In this document: in pieces, positions 21,286 through 33,304 of the stretch
Numbering within the stretch: the stretch's first letter is position 1
Layout: each line of letters begins with the position of its first letter
NCBI GenBank assembly: GCA_963678675.1
Contig: OY783198.1
Span: 13,810,311 to 13,874,310 of the forward strand
Reading direction: 5' to 3'
Length of the DNA stretch: 64,000 nt
Source of the DNA: Xiphydria camelus
Taxonomy: Eukaryota > Arthropoda > Insecta > Hymenoptera > Xiphydriidae
The notes under the pieces: generated by a model
The model's input: the letters and a program-made list of their open reading frames with translations, nothing else
The model's database searches: none
Told to the model about the DNA's origin: nothing
Program-made: the position numbers and the translations under genes

Positions 21286-22510
21286 AAAGTAGTTACTCCA
21301 TTATTGTAATCCAATTTTATTGTATCCCTTTTTTTTCTGCCACGACTTTGATTGTTGATAGAGGATGGATCAGCCTATAAATTTGATTTTTATTCACTAT
21401 CAACTATCAAAGTCGTGGCAGAAAAATAAGGGATACACACAATGGTATTGGATTACAGTAATGTAGTAACTACTTTATTATTATTTTTTCTTTATCGATA
21501 TAGTCCCTCTTTCGTATTATACTATCCCAAGTTCGAATTTATATACCGAACTGTCAAACGTGAAGTGTACATGTACCTCACTTTTATCTCATTAAGTATT
21601 ACTGCAGACTCTGACATGTCATCTCGTACAGGTGTAACCGAAGAGGACCTAGCTCGTGTCCTATCCGTAAAAAGATGACTCGATGGACATCGGAGAATAT
21701 CAGACTTGTCACCGAGCGCCTATTACCTACGGTACATTTATTGCAATATACGTTTTTCGTTTCAATTATTCCTGCTTTAAATAACTTTCACTTCTTTCAA
21801 AGTATTTACCTTGTACAAACTGTTCATCGTAGGGGGCAGCGATCAATGATTGTGACTAATCGTAGACAAATTATTCCTGCGATGATTTTCCAGTTGCAAA
21901 GCATACACTAGCAAGTCAGCTTACAGCATTCGATGTTTAGTATCAACTTTACCTCTTTTGGAACACCCATCACCTGAGCATAATCACGATTACGTTAATG
22001 TTAATCGCAGAATAGACCGTGAGCTCGGGCACATTATCGCAGTAGTAGTTCGGTACACCGAATTGCTTTTTAATTTTAATAGACGAACTTGTCTACGACG
22101 AGTCGCTATTATCGATCGCTGCCACCTACCACGAACAGTTCAAAAAAGGTTATTAGCTTTGAAAGAAGTAAAAGTTATTTAACGCTGGAATAGTTGAAAG
22201 GAGAAACGCGTATTGCAATTAATGCACCGTGGGATATAGGCGCTCGGTGACAAGTCTGACATTCTCCAATGTCCATCGAGTCATCTTTTTGTGGACAGGA
22301 CACGAGCTAGATCCTCTTCGGTTGCACCTGTACGAGATGACAAGTCAGAAAATCATGAGTCTTCATGAAAATCTTCTTACCTACTCGTTCTGCAGTAATA
22401 CTTAATGAAATAAAAGTGAGGTACATGTACACTTCACGTTTGACAGGTCGGTATATAAATTCGAACTTGTGGGATAGTATAATTCGAAAGAGGAAATATA
22501 TGGGTGAATG
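21286..22510. repeat. Nested palindromes of the TATAAAT/GTACATGTAC foldback family
   Basis: A 190-bp palindrome (21286-21475, arms AGTAGTTACT... and TGCCACGACTTTG) is followed by a roughly 1-kb palindrome (about 21500-22495) whose arms share CGTGAAGTGTACATGTACCT and CATCTCGTACAGGTG. The centre (about 21740-22225) is only partly self-complementary. No protein is recognisable. Confidence 0.85.
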
Positions 22511-22689
22511 GCCCGAAGTGAAACAAAACACCTTTCCATTTTGGTCACAAAAAAAAACAATATTTTTGAGAGAAAACTAGAATAGAAGCTTGGTTTACCA
22601 ATTAAAAACAAATATTTACAGGAGACAGTTCATTTTTGTCATTGTTTTTTATTTTATTTAGCTTTTCTTTAAATTTAGCAGCAGGGGAA

Positions 22690-23165
22690 TCATTCAAAAA
22701 GTTAATGGATTTAACCAAATTCGGTATAGGGGTTTTTTTGGGTCGCTGATCATGAATCTGAAGTCGGATTTCAAAAATTCAAGATGGCAGATCCAATATG
22801 GCGAACGAAATTTTCGAAAATCGACGGATTTATCCCAAATTTGGTATAGGGTTTTTTTTTGGATCGCTGATCACGAATATGGTAGTTATATTTGCAAAAA
22901 TTAAAATTTTCGAAAATCTCGTCCGCCATGTTTGATCCGCCATTTTTAATTTCTGAAATCTGACTTCAGATTCGTGATCGGCGACCCAAATAACCCCCCT
23001 CTCTATACCAAATTTGGCACAAATCCGTCGATTTTCGAAAATCTTGTCCGCCATATTGGATCCGCCATCTTGCATTTTTGAAATCCGACTTCAAATTCGT
23101 AATCAGCGACCAAAAAAACCCCCTATACCGAATTTGGTTTAAGTTCATTAACTTTTTGAAAATCA
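22690..23165. repeat. Palindromic repeat with ATGGCGGATC modules
   Basis: Arms run from TTCAAAAAGTTAATGGATTT inwards and recur inverted up to AACTTTTTGAAA at 23160. Each arm carries a module with TGAAGTCGGATTTCAAAAAT, AAGATGGCAGATCCAATATGG and GAAAATCGACGGAT. Extra partial copies lie between them. Related sequence is seen near 1445-1510. Confidence 0.85.
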
Positions 23166-23299
23166 TGATCTCTGGCTGGTTTTTTGAGATTAAAACAAAA
23201 ATGTGATGTGATGGCCAAATTCTGACACCGGATTCGTGATCAGGAGGCAAAATTAATGTGGATAACATATCGCACATCAAAAGTATATCCTACTTACGA

Positions 23300-24100
23300 G
23301 CTTACCTTTCATAATGCTCATTTCTCTGTAGAAACATTCCCCTGGAACTATTTTTCCAGGGGAACGACACCAGGGGAACACAAAACATGAGATTATTTTC
23401 AATTAAATTTGAACGAGCTGAGCGTCATTATTAGGCTTACACCCAAAAATATATTAATATTAACCTTAGTTATTTACTTCTAGTTCACAACATAATTTCA
23501 ATATTCACTAGAACTATTACTTACCAGGGGAATGACAGTTTCAATGTGACTACAGAAAAAAGTTCTGTAACTTATAGATTAACTTGAGAATAAATACACG
23601 TAAACCAATCAGTTTTTGGAAACCCACTGTGCATCACTTGCTACTTACTCTCACCTGGTAAAACAAACCTCTGGCTCCATTTCCCAGGCATTAATGGAAT
23701 TTTAACATGCGCAGGGGAATGACATGCATATTGTGGACACGCAAGTTTAACATTTTTTTAGACTTATTAGAGTAACTTTTTTATTTATTTATCTACTACG
23801 ACTTTTAAACAGAGTTTTTTGTAAGTAGATCTTAATTTATAGCTGCTTAAGCATACCAAATACTCTTTCACTTTATGTCTAATGGCTATAAAGCGAAGGA
23901 GATACAAACCAGGGGAATGACAATTTACACCTAAAGTATTAAATAAAAACGGAATTTTATAGAACTATAAAAAATATAATCAACGACCCAATAAAACAAA
24001 GGCAAAGAGTACTTAAAACAGATATCTAACACATTAGAGTTTAAACCCAAGAACAGTGCACCACTGATATTGCATATTGTGCACTTTACAGGCAACCACC
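23300..24100. repeat. Dispersed CCAGGGGAATGACA motif in AT-rich DNA
   Basis: CCAGGGGAAYGACA or close variants occur at 23356, 23524, 23710 and 23909 (plus a half copy at 23370) on the same strand, 168-199 bp apart. The intervening DNA is unlike between copies. No gene. Confidence 0.6.
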
Positions 24101-24104
24101 CATA

Positions 24105-26960
24105 TATCGATAAAGAAAAAATAATAATAAAGTAGTTACTACATTACTGTAATCCAATTCCATTGTATCCCTTATTTTTCTGCCGCGACTGATTGTTGAT
24201 AGTGAATAAAAATTAAATTTATTGGCTGATCCATCCACTATCAACAATCAAAGTCGTGGCAGAAAAATAAAGGATACAATAGAATTGGATTACAATAATG
24301 TAGTAACTACTTTATTATTATTTTTTCTTTATCGATATATTTCCTCTTTCGTATTATACTATCAGAGAAGTTCCAATTTATATACCGACCTGTCAAGCGT
24401 GAAATGTACATGTACCTCACTTTTATTTCATCTCTTCTTCGCCTCTGGTATAATCATTTACATCCCGCAAAGCACGTTTTTGCAAGTAACTTTTCTGTAA
24501 CATTCCTGCGATATTTTGCAATATTCGTGAATACTACCGTATGTTAGAAATATATATTTCTTGATAAATTCGCGAGTGTTGCAAAATATCATAGAAACAT
24601 TTCGGAATCATTACATCGAAAGATTTCTTCGATAAGATTGTACTTGTCAGAGCTGAATTATATGGGGTTTTTATAATTATTTTAGGAAGTCCCAGAAGAA
24701 TACAGATGCAGCATAATATACATCTGTGCTAGAAAGAATAAGGAATAACCTTCGACGAGCATTCGGGCTGTGGCAACAGACGTTAGAATCAGCAGATCAT
24801 GGCAGGGAGGATATTGAAGGATGAACGCACGTCCATGCACTCGAGGCAGCAGATCTAACCCACCGAATAAACTAATGCAACTGGTTCTTGGAACAACAAG
24901 TGGACGATCCCTCGTTCAAATGAAACCCCCTCGGGTTCGCACATGATTTGGAGTCCTGGGTGGAATTCAATAGCAGTACGTTTATTTCTGTAACAAGTTA
25001 TAAATAACACAATTATATTCAGTATTTCACTATTTAAAATATACCCAGCTTACTCTACATAGAAATTAAGAAACTATATTAATCTGAGTTAACTAATTCT
25101 ATAGATAATAATGACAGAATTATTAAAAGTGATATATTTCATCTTTCGTATTATACTATCACAAGTTCAAATTTATATACCGACCTGTTAAAAGTGAAGT
25201 ATACATGTACCTGACTTCTATTTCATCTCTTCTTCAACTCTGGTGCAACGAACGTCAATGAGGAATCACTGATATCGATTACGGTTCGAGGGTTATTCCT
25301 CATTCTTTCTAGGACAGCATCGATATTTTGCTGCACCTGTATTCTTCTGGGACATCCTAAAATAATTATAAAAACCCTACATAATTCAGCCCTGACAAGA
25401 ACAATCTTATCGAGCTGTACCTTATCGAGGAGATCTTTCGACGTAATGAGACTGAAACGTTTCTATGATATTTCGCAACATTCTCGAATTTATCGAGAAA
25501 TATATATTTCTAACATACGGTAGTGTTCACGAATATTGTAAAATATTGCAGAAATGTTACAGAAAAGTTATGATATTTTGTAATTTCTATCGTTACACTA
25601 GAGGCGAAGAAGAGATGAAATAGAAGTGAGGTACATGTACACTTCACGTTTGACAGGTCGGTATATAAATTGGAACTTGTGATAGTATAATACGAAAGAT
25701 GAAATATATCATTTTTAATAATTCTGTCATTAGAATTGGTTAACTCAGATTAATATAGTTTCTTAATTTCTACGTTGAGTAAGTTCGGTATATTTTAAAT
25801 ATTGAAACTGCAAATGATTATGTTATTTACAATTTGTTACAGATCGTATGCGAACCCGAGGGGATTTCTTTCGAACAAGGGATCATCCACTTGTTGCTTC
25901 AAGAACCAGTTGCATTAGTTCATTCGGCGAGCTGGATCTGCTGTCTCGAGTGCATGGACGTGTGCCACTTTAAATGGATATTTTGTAATTTCCATTGTTA
26001 CATCAGAGGCGAAGAAGAGATGAAATAGAAGTGAGGTACATGTACACTTCACGTTTCATAGGTTGGTATATAAATTGGAACTTCTGATAGTATAATAGGA
26101 AAGAGGAAATATATCGATAAAGGAAAAATAATAATAAAGTAGTTACTACATTATTGTAATCTAATTCCATTGTATCCCTTACTTTTCTGCCACGACTTTG
26201 ATCGTTGATAATGAAGAAAAATCATATTTATTGGTTGATCCATCTACTATCAACAATCAAAGTCGTGGCAGAAAAATAAAGGATAAAATAGAATTGGATT
26301 ACAATAATGTAGTAACTACTGTATTATTATTTTTTCTTTATCGATATATTTCCTCTTTCGTATTATACTATCAGAAGTTCCAATTTATATACCAACCTAT
26401 CAAACGTGAAGTGTACATGTACCTCACTTCTATTTCATCTCTTCTTCGCCTATGATGTAACGATGGAAATTACAAAATATCCATTTAAAGTGGCACACGT
26501 CCATGCACTCGAGACAGTAGATCCAGCTCGCCAAATGAACTAATGCAACTGGTTCTTGGAACAACAAGTGGATGATCCTTCGTTCGAAAGAAACCCCCTC
26601 GGGTTCGCATACGATCTGTAACAAATTGTAAATAACAATCATATGGGTTTTTTTATAATTATTTTAGGAAGTCACAGAAGAAAGCAGGTGCAGTAAAATA
26701 TCGATGCTGTGCTACAAAGAATAAGGAATAACCTTCGAATCCTAATCGGTTACAGTGATTCCTCATTGACTGTCGTTACAACGGAGACAAAGAACAGATG
26801 AAATAGAAGTGAGGTACATGTACACTTCAGGTTTGACAGGTCGGTGTGTAAATTGGAACTTGTAATAGTATGAAAGAGGAAATATATCGATAGAGAAAAG
26901 ATAATGATAAAGTAATTACTTGATTGTTGTGATCCAATTCCATTGCATCTCCTATTTTTC
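24105..26960. repeat. Multiple copies of a foldback MITE family
   Basis: Palindromic units at about 24105-24450, 25120-25720, 26030-26455 and 26780-26960 share AGTAGTTACTACATTA, TTCTGCCACGACTTTGA, GTGAGGTACATGTACACTTC and GGTATATAAATTGGAAC. Flanking segments (for example 24830-24950, 25840-25970 and 26490-26610) are also duplicated in inverted order. Short open frames are palindrome by-products. I see no gene. Confidence 0.85.
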
Positions 26961-27360
26961 TCCCACGGCTTTGATTGGGACAGAGACGAAAAGCCATCGA
27001 TTCGTCTCGTACTCGCATGACGCTGAAACAAAAAATAGAATTATCACAAAGATAATTGTCCTTCCATCGAAAGTGAGGTTAAAGCTGTCAGATGGCAATT
27101 AAACTTATCTGATGGTAATTCTTCTGAGATACTGCCGTCTCCTTTCCTGCTCTTTATGCACAGGCAACCAGAGAAACACAGCACTGCATCCGTTCACTAT
27201 CTCGATTATCGAAAAAAAACAAACGATTATTAAACTATACGGAGCGTCTGTCACATTCACCACTATTGAGATTCATAACTCCGATTACACTGAATTTTTA
27301 CATTTTATTAACAAGCGCGTCCGAGGATCGAAATAAACGCGAGGTTAATCGTTTCGCGAA
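26961..27360. other. Gene-free DNA
   Basis: Short open frames have no recognisable protein, and no repeat boundary was located. Confidence 0.4.
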
Positions 27361-27880
27361 TGGAAATATTTTATTAACTTTGAAAATACCCAAACATTTA
27401 AGGAATATATTCTCTCACACACTCTCACATACATTTGATGGCGTATGCATGTGGCCATATCTGTGTACATATTTCCGATCATGGCCGACTATCGCCGAAG
27501 TTAGGCGGAATTTTTGTGAGATTTTGACATATATATATCGCCCGAGAAATCGGATTCTCGACTTTTAGGCGCAAGGGGCGTGGCTTCGCGTTGCTAAGGA
27601 AAAATCTCTGTTAATATGTAACTTATAACATTTATTCTGGTCTCTATCAATAGAGAATAGTCAATTTATATGGCGTAACTAAGCATAGTTTTGTTTATAA
27701 CCGTATATTTATGGAGAAAATTCGATGTAAAAATTGAGGGGTGCAGGGGGCAGACATTTGTGGTGTAAAGAGACACGGGTGCGCTCGCGACATCAGCGCT
27801 GTCGTGTCTGAGTGCGAAACTACTTGAACGAACATGCCGCGAGACACTGCCGTGTCTCTTGATGTTCGGTGGCCGTGGCA
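27361..27880 (+). repeat. Dispersed repeat, first copy
   Basis: Sequence including GGCCATATCTGTGTACATAT, TTTCCGATCATGGCCGACTA, TTATATGGCGTAACTAAGC and CAGGGGGCAGACATTTGT recurs in inverted orientation at 50190-50760. A small hairpin (GAGACACTGCCGTGTCTC) lies near 27843. It leads directly into the hairpins at 27896, so the repeat and the hairpin motif may belong to one element. Confidence 0.75.
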
Positions 27881-27895
27881 TCGGACCCGAGTTTA

Positions 27896-27997
27896 GTTAG
27901 CGGCAGTTTTCGATCTGCGAACACCCTAACGCTCGAGGTCCAATCGAACGACTCTTGCGACCGAGAGGGCAGTATTTGCTACGCGAACACCCTCTCG
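27896..27997 (+). ncRNA. Two more constant-loop hairpins
   Basis: 27962-27997 has stem CGAGAGGG/CCCTCTCG and the 20-nt loop CAGTATTTGCTACGCGAACA, identical to that at 15291-15310. 27896-27930 has stem GTTAG(C)GG/CCCTAAC and the diverged 20-nt loop CAGTTTTCGATCTGCGAACA, which still pairs TTCG with CGAA. Stem sequences differ from the 15-kb array yet remain complementary. Confidence 0.7.
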
Positions 27998-27999
27998 CT

Positions 28000-28345
28000 C
28001 GTAGTTGACCGACGCTCTCACATCGCCTCGCCTAACCGGCAACCCTCTACGTGAACGAGCCACATTCTCCTCCGGCCTGACGACGACACCCGGGACGTGA
28101 GCAGCACCCGGCACACCAGGACCGACGCAGCCATTTAAGAGGACGACGCGCCCGCACCGCCTTCGAGTAGCCCGACGGACAGCCCCTCTGACGCTTCTCC
28201 GACTTCGATCCCTCCTGGGATTCTCCCCCCCCCCCCCCCCACTCGCACACTCATATACGACCATCTGTACGCCCTTATCCCGAATAAACTCTAGTTATAG
28301 CCTATTCGTGCTCTGTGCGTATTACCCCTCCTACAAGATGCTATT
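28000..28345 (+). other. GC-rich tract with LTR-like tail
   Basis: A GC-rich stretch contains 18 C in a row near 28227. It is followed by an AATAAA near 28283 and a TTATAGCCTATTCGTGCTCT segment resembling the R-U5 part of an LTR. No second LTR or coding region was found, so this is only suggestive. Confidence 0.3.
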
Positions 28346-28727
28346 GCTATATATGGGTTTATACGGCAGGCTGTGACTTTAGCCAGAGGATTGATAGTTT
28401 AACTTGGTGACATAATTTAGCAAACCAAACAAGATAAACATTTATTATTTTAGTGTCAAGGAATAGGGTAAATATTTTTTAACGATTTTACTAAATAAAG
28501 AAAATAAAAGTTAGGTTATATTTTCATAAATATGGCTTCTTATCATTAAAAAATTGCATGTGGCTTAAGTGGTAACTACCAGAGGACATGACGTTTTCAA
28601 TATTTTAGTAGTTTAAAAAAAATTGGAATATTTTTTTGCAAAGTTACATACGAAATGAGTTGACAATAATAATCCCCTTTTGTAACGTACATAATGAAAC
28701 ATTATTTCTTTGTTCTATTAATGTTAA
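28346..28727. other. Gene-free AT-rich DNA
   Basis: No coding region or repeat was recognised before the CACTA-like element begins at 28728. Confidence 0.5.
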
Positions 28728-29197
28728 CCCATACAGCACTGAAATATTGCAGCAATATTGTAGAAACATTGCGTCGTAAGATAGCAATATTGCAGCGAGA
28801 TTATGAAATATTGCTACAATGATGCAGCAATATTGAAATGTCCGATCTTCGCAATATTGCGTTGCAATATTCCAACAATATTGCGCTAAAATATTTTAGC
28901 AATATTGGTTCGAAAATGTAAATTTAATTTTTATTAAGCCTTGTGTCCACGATGTTAGAACTCGATCAGAATTTTAATTACTCACACAGTGATTGAAAAC
29001 TCGGACCGAGTTCTACCACCGTGGATATAAGGCTTTATAGGAATTCCTTTCAAATAAAAAGAACTGCAGTTCCAAAATATCACACGTATATTTTTTATAT
29101 TGTTTTATAACTATGTTAATATATAATAACTGTAGTATCTGGCTATATACGTATAATATACATATACAGCTACATTTGTACTTGAGAATTCATAAAT

Positions 29198-30998
29198 CTA
29201 TTCCTTATCTTGTTCTTCTACCATAGCTTTCCCTAGTGCATGCTCCTGATTCGCCTTCCGTACCCTTCTTATTTTAGCTTGCGCTAACCAGTTGCCAATT
29301 TGTTTTAATATTTCATTACTGGTGCCATTTGAAAAACGACTAAGAACTGCTTCTGCAATGAAAATATAAATTATTTCTTAATATCGAACATGATCATGAT
29401 TTTACGACGTATAGAACTTACTTGTTATTACTTCAAGTATGAGTGATTCTTTAAAGGATCGTTTTCCTTTGCGACCATACACACTAAACAACTCCGCCAG
29501 TTCATCAGACATTATTTTCTTCATAATGCCGCTTATAACTGCATTAAAGTCGTCTCCTCCAATGGTTTTTACCATTTTAACCTATCATATATTCCATATT
29601 ATGTATTGTTACCTATTATGTCCGATAAATCGTTTGAGCACAAGTTATCATTTTGCTAACTCTACAATCTTATCTCAAACACGTCTTTCACATTTTGTAC
29701 TTACAGAATATTTTCATATTTTTAACTTTTATACGTTTTTACAATTTGATAAGTATCGATTCATGTAAATTTATGGTGATGAATGTTGAAAAAGGTTTCA
29801 ATCAGACAGAGCCTCAATAAATTAAATAAAATCAAAAGAAATTGTAAAACAACTAACGATGCGATTTAAAAAATCTTGATTGGCCAGCTCTATTTCAAAT
29901 TGCTGAAGTTGCGTTATATCGCGTAGTGGCAAATTTACGTCTTCAACGGTATTTTGATCGCCAATAGGAATAAGCCGCTCTTCTAATATTGCGAGCTTTG
30001 CATTTGTGCTGCGTACTTGGTAAAGTAAAAGGTTTTGTTTCCTCAATATTTCTTTCAGAAAACCTGCAAACGAAATAAAATATTATATATAATTAATAAA
30101 TACGATAAACATCGTTATTTTCAAAATACCTTTTATTTCCTCTATATTGTTATTTGTTTGAGCACGAGTAAATGATGAGCAGTGTTCATTTTCCGAGAAA
30201 AATGACCCCTCGCGAATATTTCCTAACATGGATGAGTGATGGGCAATTGGTTCTGTTGTACAAGTATATCAGAAAAAAATTAATAAATTATATTTATTGC
30301 AAGAAACGCACATAGATGTATTTTCTGTAGAAATACCTTTCTGTGATAAATGCACGTCCGGGGTATTAGAGTCACTTTTCGCGTCAAAGCTAGCATTTCT
30401 CTCCTTTACAACAGGCATATTTGAAATTTTCGGGCCGGATGATCTTTTACGGTCATCATTCTTTGGCCTCAGAGTAGAAGCTGGGAACGTTGACAAAATA
30501 GTTTCTTCGAAATCCATGTTTTCTTCATCCGAAGAAGACAATTTGCGCTTTGCCTGTTCACGTCTTTTAAATTTCAACTTGATTTTATGCCTCTCTTTTT
30601 CATTATCTGATAATGCGGAATCGTTTATATTGGATGTATCCTCGGCCAAAACCAGTTTTTCCATGCCTTTTTCGTAGGTAGCTGCGTTATGTATCAAATT
30701 GAAGAAAGGCAAACATTCGAAGTGTTAGTTAATACTTTCAAAAAATTACTTCACTAGCAATTTTCCTGACAGTAATAAACTGTGTACCTGCTGTCCCAAA
30801 TATTTTCTTAACCTCAACAACTGACCAATCCTCATTGTCTTTTGGCATAAGTTCTTTAATAATTGCTTTATTTAAAAATAATTGAGTTTTCAAATGATCC
30901 GGCCAAATGCATGATATATTTTTGTTTAAAATCCTTAACCAAGCTGTAGGTACCAGCTGCAATCCATCATCGAACTCTACAATGGAATATTTGCTCAT
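29198..30998 (-). CDS. DUF4806-type transposon protein, six exons
   Basis: Predicted exons on the minus strand are 30788-30998, 30337-30681, 30130-30252, 29858-30063, 29422-29581 and 29198-29352: 1200 nt, 399 residues. All five introns are GT-AG and join in frame (for example GTA|ATYEKG and NRI|VKMVKTIGG). The start MSKYSIVEFDDGLQLVPTAW is the typical N-terminus of these proteins. A basic low-complexity middle (KRREQAKRK) follows, then a probable coiled segment (LLLYQVRSTNAKLAILEERL). The C-terminal DUF4806 part has LPLRDITQLQQFE, IGGDDFNAVI, ELAELFSVYGRKGKRSF and WLAQAKIRRVRK. Function is unknown; it is frequently found with CACTA-like transposases in insects, so an accessory role in transposition is inferred. 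Confidence 0.8.
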
Positions 30999-31192
30999 CT
31001 TGAGATCTAAAAATAAACGATAAGTTTATTTTAGTAGTTTGTTTGCATCTAATTGTATTATGTAACATATATAAATAGAACGTTTCGTACGTCAGATATT
31101 ATGTCGATGGTTGCTTAATATTGAATAAGTAAGTAAAAGAAATTATTTTCATTTTGTTGCTGTACGTAATCGGTAGTGCAATATCTTCAACA

Positions 31193-33304
31193 TTAGTTTG
31201 TATGTATAAGAGGAAATATGACATAGTCTAGCCCATAAGGCATTCTCCATGCTTTACACTTAATTAAAGTTGCAGGCCAAATATCCGTCTTTATGTTATG
31301 TGTTGATACTATTTGGATATTCAGATCTCTCGATTCACAGGGTAATAAGTACAAATTTCCCACAAAATTAAATTTTTTCCCGATAATATACATGGAAGTA
31401 TCACTTCCTTGAACAATATTTTCTACCATAATGCAATCTCGGTTTTTCAAAATACAAAAGCAGTCTTTTTCATTATTACAGTGTATGGTATATAAGTCGT
31501 TACTCATAGTTTTATACTGAACACGAATATTAATGGAATGATCTATCGGTCCATCGTTATGTACTTTGGCGAACCGTAGCTCTTTGTTATTTGAACAACT
31601 CTTTGCTTGATTATCTGAATTTGTTTCTATTTCGGAATACCTTTTCCATAACTGCTCCAATGGTTTCTCGTTTTTTCTCAGAAGCTTTTTTATAGAAGAC
31701 ATAAAATTCTCAAATCGGAAAGCACTGAATGAGTCCAGAGAGCCATAATTCCTTACGTCATTGCATAAATGCAATAAACCGTGTACGTTATGTGATACAA
31801 ATTGCTTGCCGTACAATTTCTCAAAAGACGTCACAAAATGAACCAGCAAAAGCTCAGCATATGATACATATTCATCGTCTTTGCACATAATTGGGTTTAC
31901 TAAGATCGTTATAGCTACATGCAATGTCAGGAAATGTTTATATACATCACTTTTGACGATATTCTTTAATGCCAATGGTCCAGTGTACAATAGAAAAGTT
32001 CTCAATTCTGTAGCTTTCCAATGTCGAAAATCAGAGAGAGCTCGTGGTCTTCGATTTAAATCATTTGGCACCGTATTCTGTAGTTGAAGAAGTGATGTTG
32101 AAATAATATTGATTTTTCTAACGGGTAATCGAATTGAGAGGGGTCCTGATTGTACCCAAAGTAGAATCAACTTTTTTACTACACCTAAACATACTAAGTG
32201 CATGTAATCGAGGGGAACGTTTGTTACTAATCCGAAGTGTGGTACTTCATTCAGAATAGAATTTTCTAATTGATAATCTTCATGGTAACAATTATTTTTG
32301 AATTCGTCGTCCGTTCTTAAACTGACATTATTATTCTGATTTTGTGGAAAGCAAAGTCTGTTGTTCACACGTTCTCCTTCTATTGTGCATTTAGTGCAAC
32401 TATAAAATCCAGCATGACCTATGACACGTAAGACAAAAGATTTCGCTGGAGTATCGCATATCAACGCCCGCAACCTTATTTGTACGCTTTCTCCATTTTT
32501 AACGTATTCGTTAGTAATTAGGTTTTTTAAATCATCTATTAATTGCCGTAGAAATGTATTACAATCGCTCGGTTTGGTATTTCCGAAATATGCTCCTGCG
32601 ATATATACTTTTTGGGACACATCGTTCGAGAGTAGTATGGGCCACAGGGAAACATTAGAAGATTTTGATATTGGCAACCCATCAATATTTAGGAGTAAAT
32701 TAATGTAGGAAACATTATCACTAATGTTTGCTAACATTTTTTCAATTACTCTAGAGACACCAAAGTAGCAAAATTTTCCATCTCCTAAAGAAATTACGTC
32801 ACAATTCTTTGGCGTTTGTAACAACGTTCTGGTATCTTTTGGAAAATCACAGTCTGTGAATTTGTTAAGAATACCAAGCAACGAGTTACATGTATTGTGA
32901 GTAATATTATATGATACAGCCCATGATGCTATGGATTGTATAAAATTAGTAGTTTTATCATTATGTTCTTCTTCTTCCACATTATTATCTTCATCATAAA
33001 CATTGGTGCGCAAGTGATCGCTCATAAAATCATGATTTACATTTAATTCTGCATAAGCGTCAGTGTCAACGTGATTAATGCAACTATCCTGAGAATTTTT
33101 ATCATTTTCTGGATAATCTAGACTTGTGCTTGAATTGCTATGTAATGTACTTTTTTCTTTTGTTCCGAAATACTTTTTTGCGTATTGAAAACGCGAACGT
33201 ATTTTTATTTCTTCAATCTCCTCTTTAGTTTGTGCTTGAACCAATCGCCGTATTTGCCTGTCTGATATTTTTCCTTTAATTTTTCTCTGATTAGCCATGT
33301 CCAA
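31193..33304 (-). CDS. CACTA/EnSpm-like transposase, intact
   Basis: The open frame has 703 residues and no interruption. The N-terminus (MDMANQRKIKGKISDRQIRR) is basic, then acidic. Likely catalytic and conserved positions are D208 in NIDGLPISKSS, D284 in CDTPAKSFV and the C303-x2-C306 pair in YSCTKC. The DYMHLVCLGV block at 366-375 and HVHGLLHLCNDVRNYGSLD and FSAFRFENFMSSIKKLLR follow. Such blocks are shared with TNP2-type transposases of animal CACTA elements. The enzyme would bind the AATATTGC-rich ends and cut them. It lies upstream of the DUF4806 gene on the same strand with its own start, about 195 bp apart. The superfamily is inferred from remembered motifs, not from a search. Confidence 0.82.
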   Translation of the reverse strand: MDMANQRKIKGKISDRQIRRLVQAQTKEEIEEIKIRSRFQYAKKYFGTKEKSTLHSNSSTSLDYPENDKNSQDSCINHVDTDAYAELNVNHDFMSDHLRTNVYDEDNNVEEEEHNDKTTNFIQSIASWAVSYNITHNTCNSLLGILNKFTDCDFPKDTRTLLQTPKNCDVISLGDGKFCYFGVSRVIEKMLANISDNVSYINLLLNIDGLPISKSSNVSLWPILLSNDVSQKVYIAGAYFGNTKPSDCNTFLRQLIDDLKNLITNEYVKNGESVQIRLRALICDTPAKSFVLRVIGHAGFYSCTKCTIEGERVNNRLCFPQNQNNNVSLRTDDEFKNNCYHEDYQLENSILNEVPHFGLVTNVPLDYMHLVCLGVVKKLILLWVQSGPLSIRLPVRKINIISTSLLQLQNTVPNDLNRRPRALSDFRHWKATELRTFLLYTGPLALKNIVKSDVYKHFLTLHVAITILVNPIMCKDDEYVSYAELLLVHFVTSFEKLYGKQFVSHNVHGLLHLCNDVRNYGSLDSFSAFRFENFMSSIKKLLRKNEKPLEQLWKRYSEIETNSDNQAKSCSNNKELRFAKVHNDGPIDHSINIRVQYKTMSNDLYTIHCNNEKDCFCILKNRDCIMVENIVQGSDTSMYIIGKKFNFVGNLYLLPCESRDLNIQIVSTHNIKTDIWPATLIKCKAWRMPYGLDYVIFPLIHTN

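Noticed and set aside
28220..28345. LTR retrotransposon end
   Set aside because: AATAAA and an R-U5-like tail are suggestive, but no second LTR, primer-binding site or gag-pol was found.
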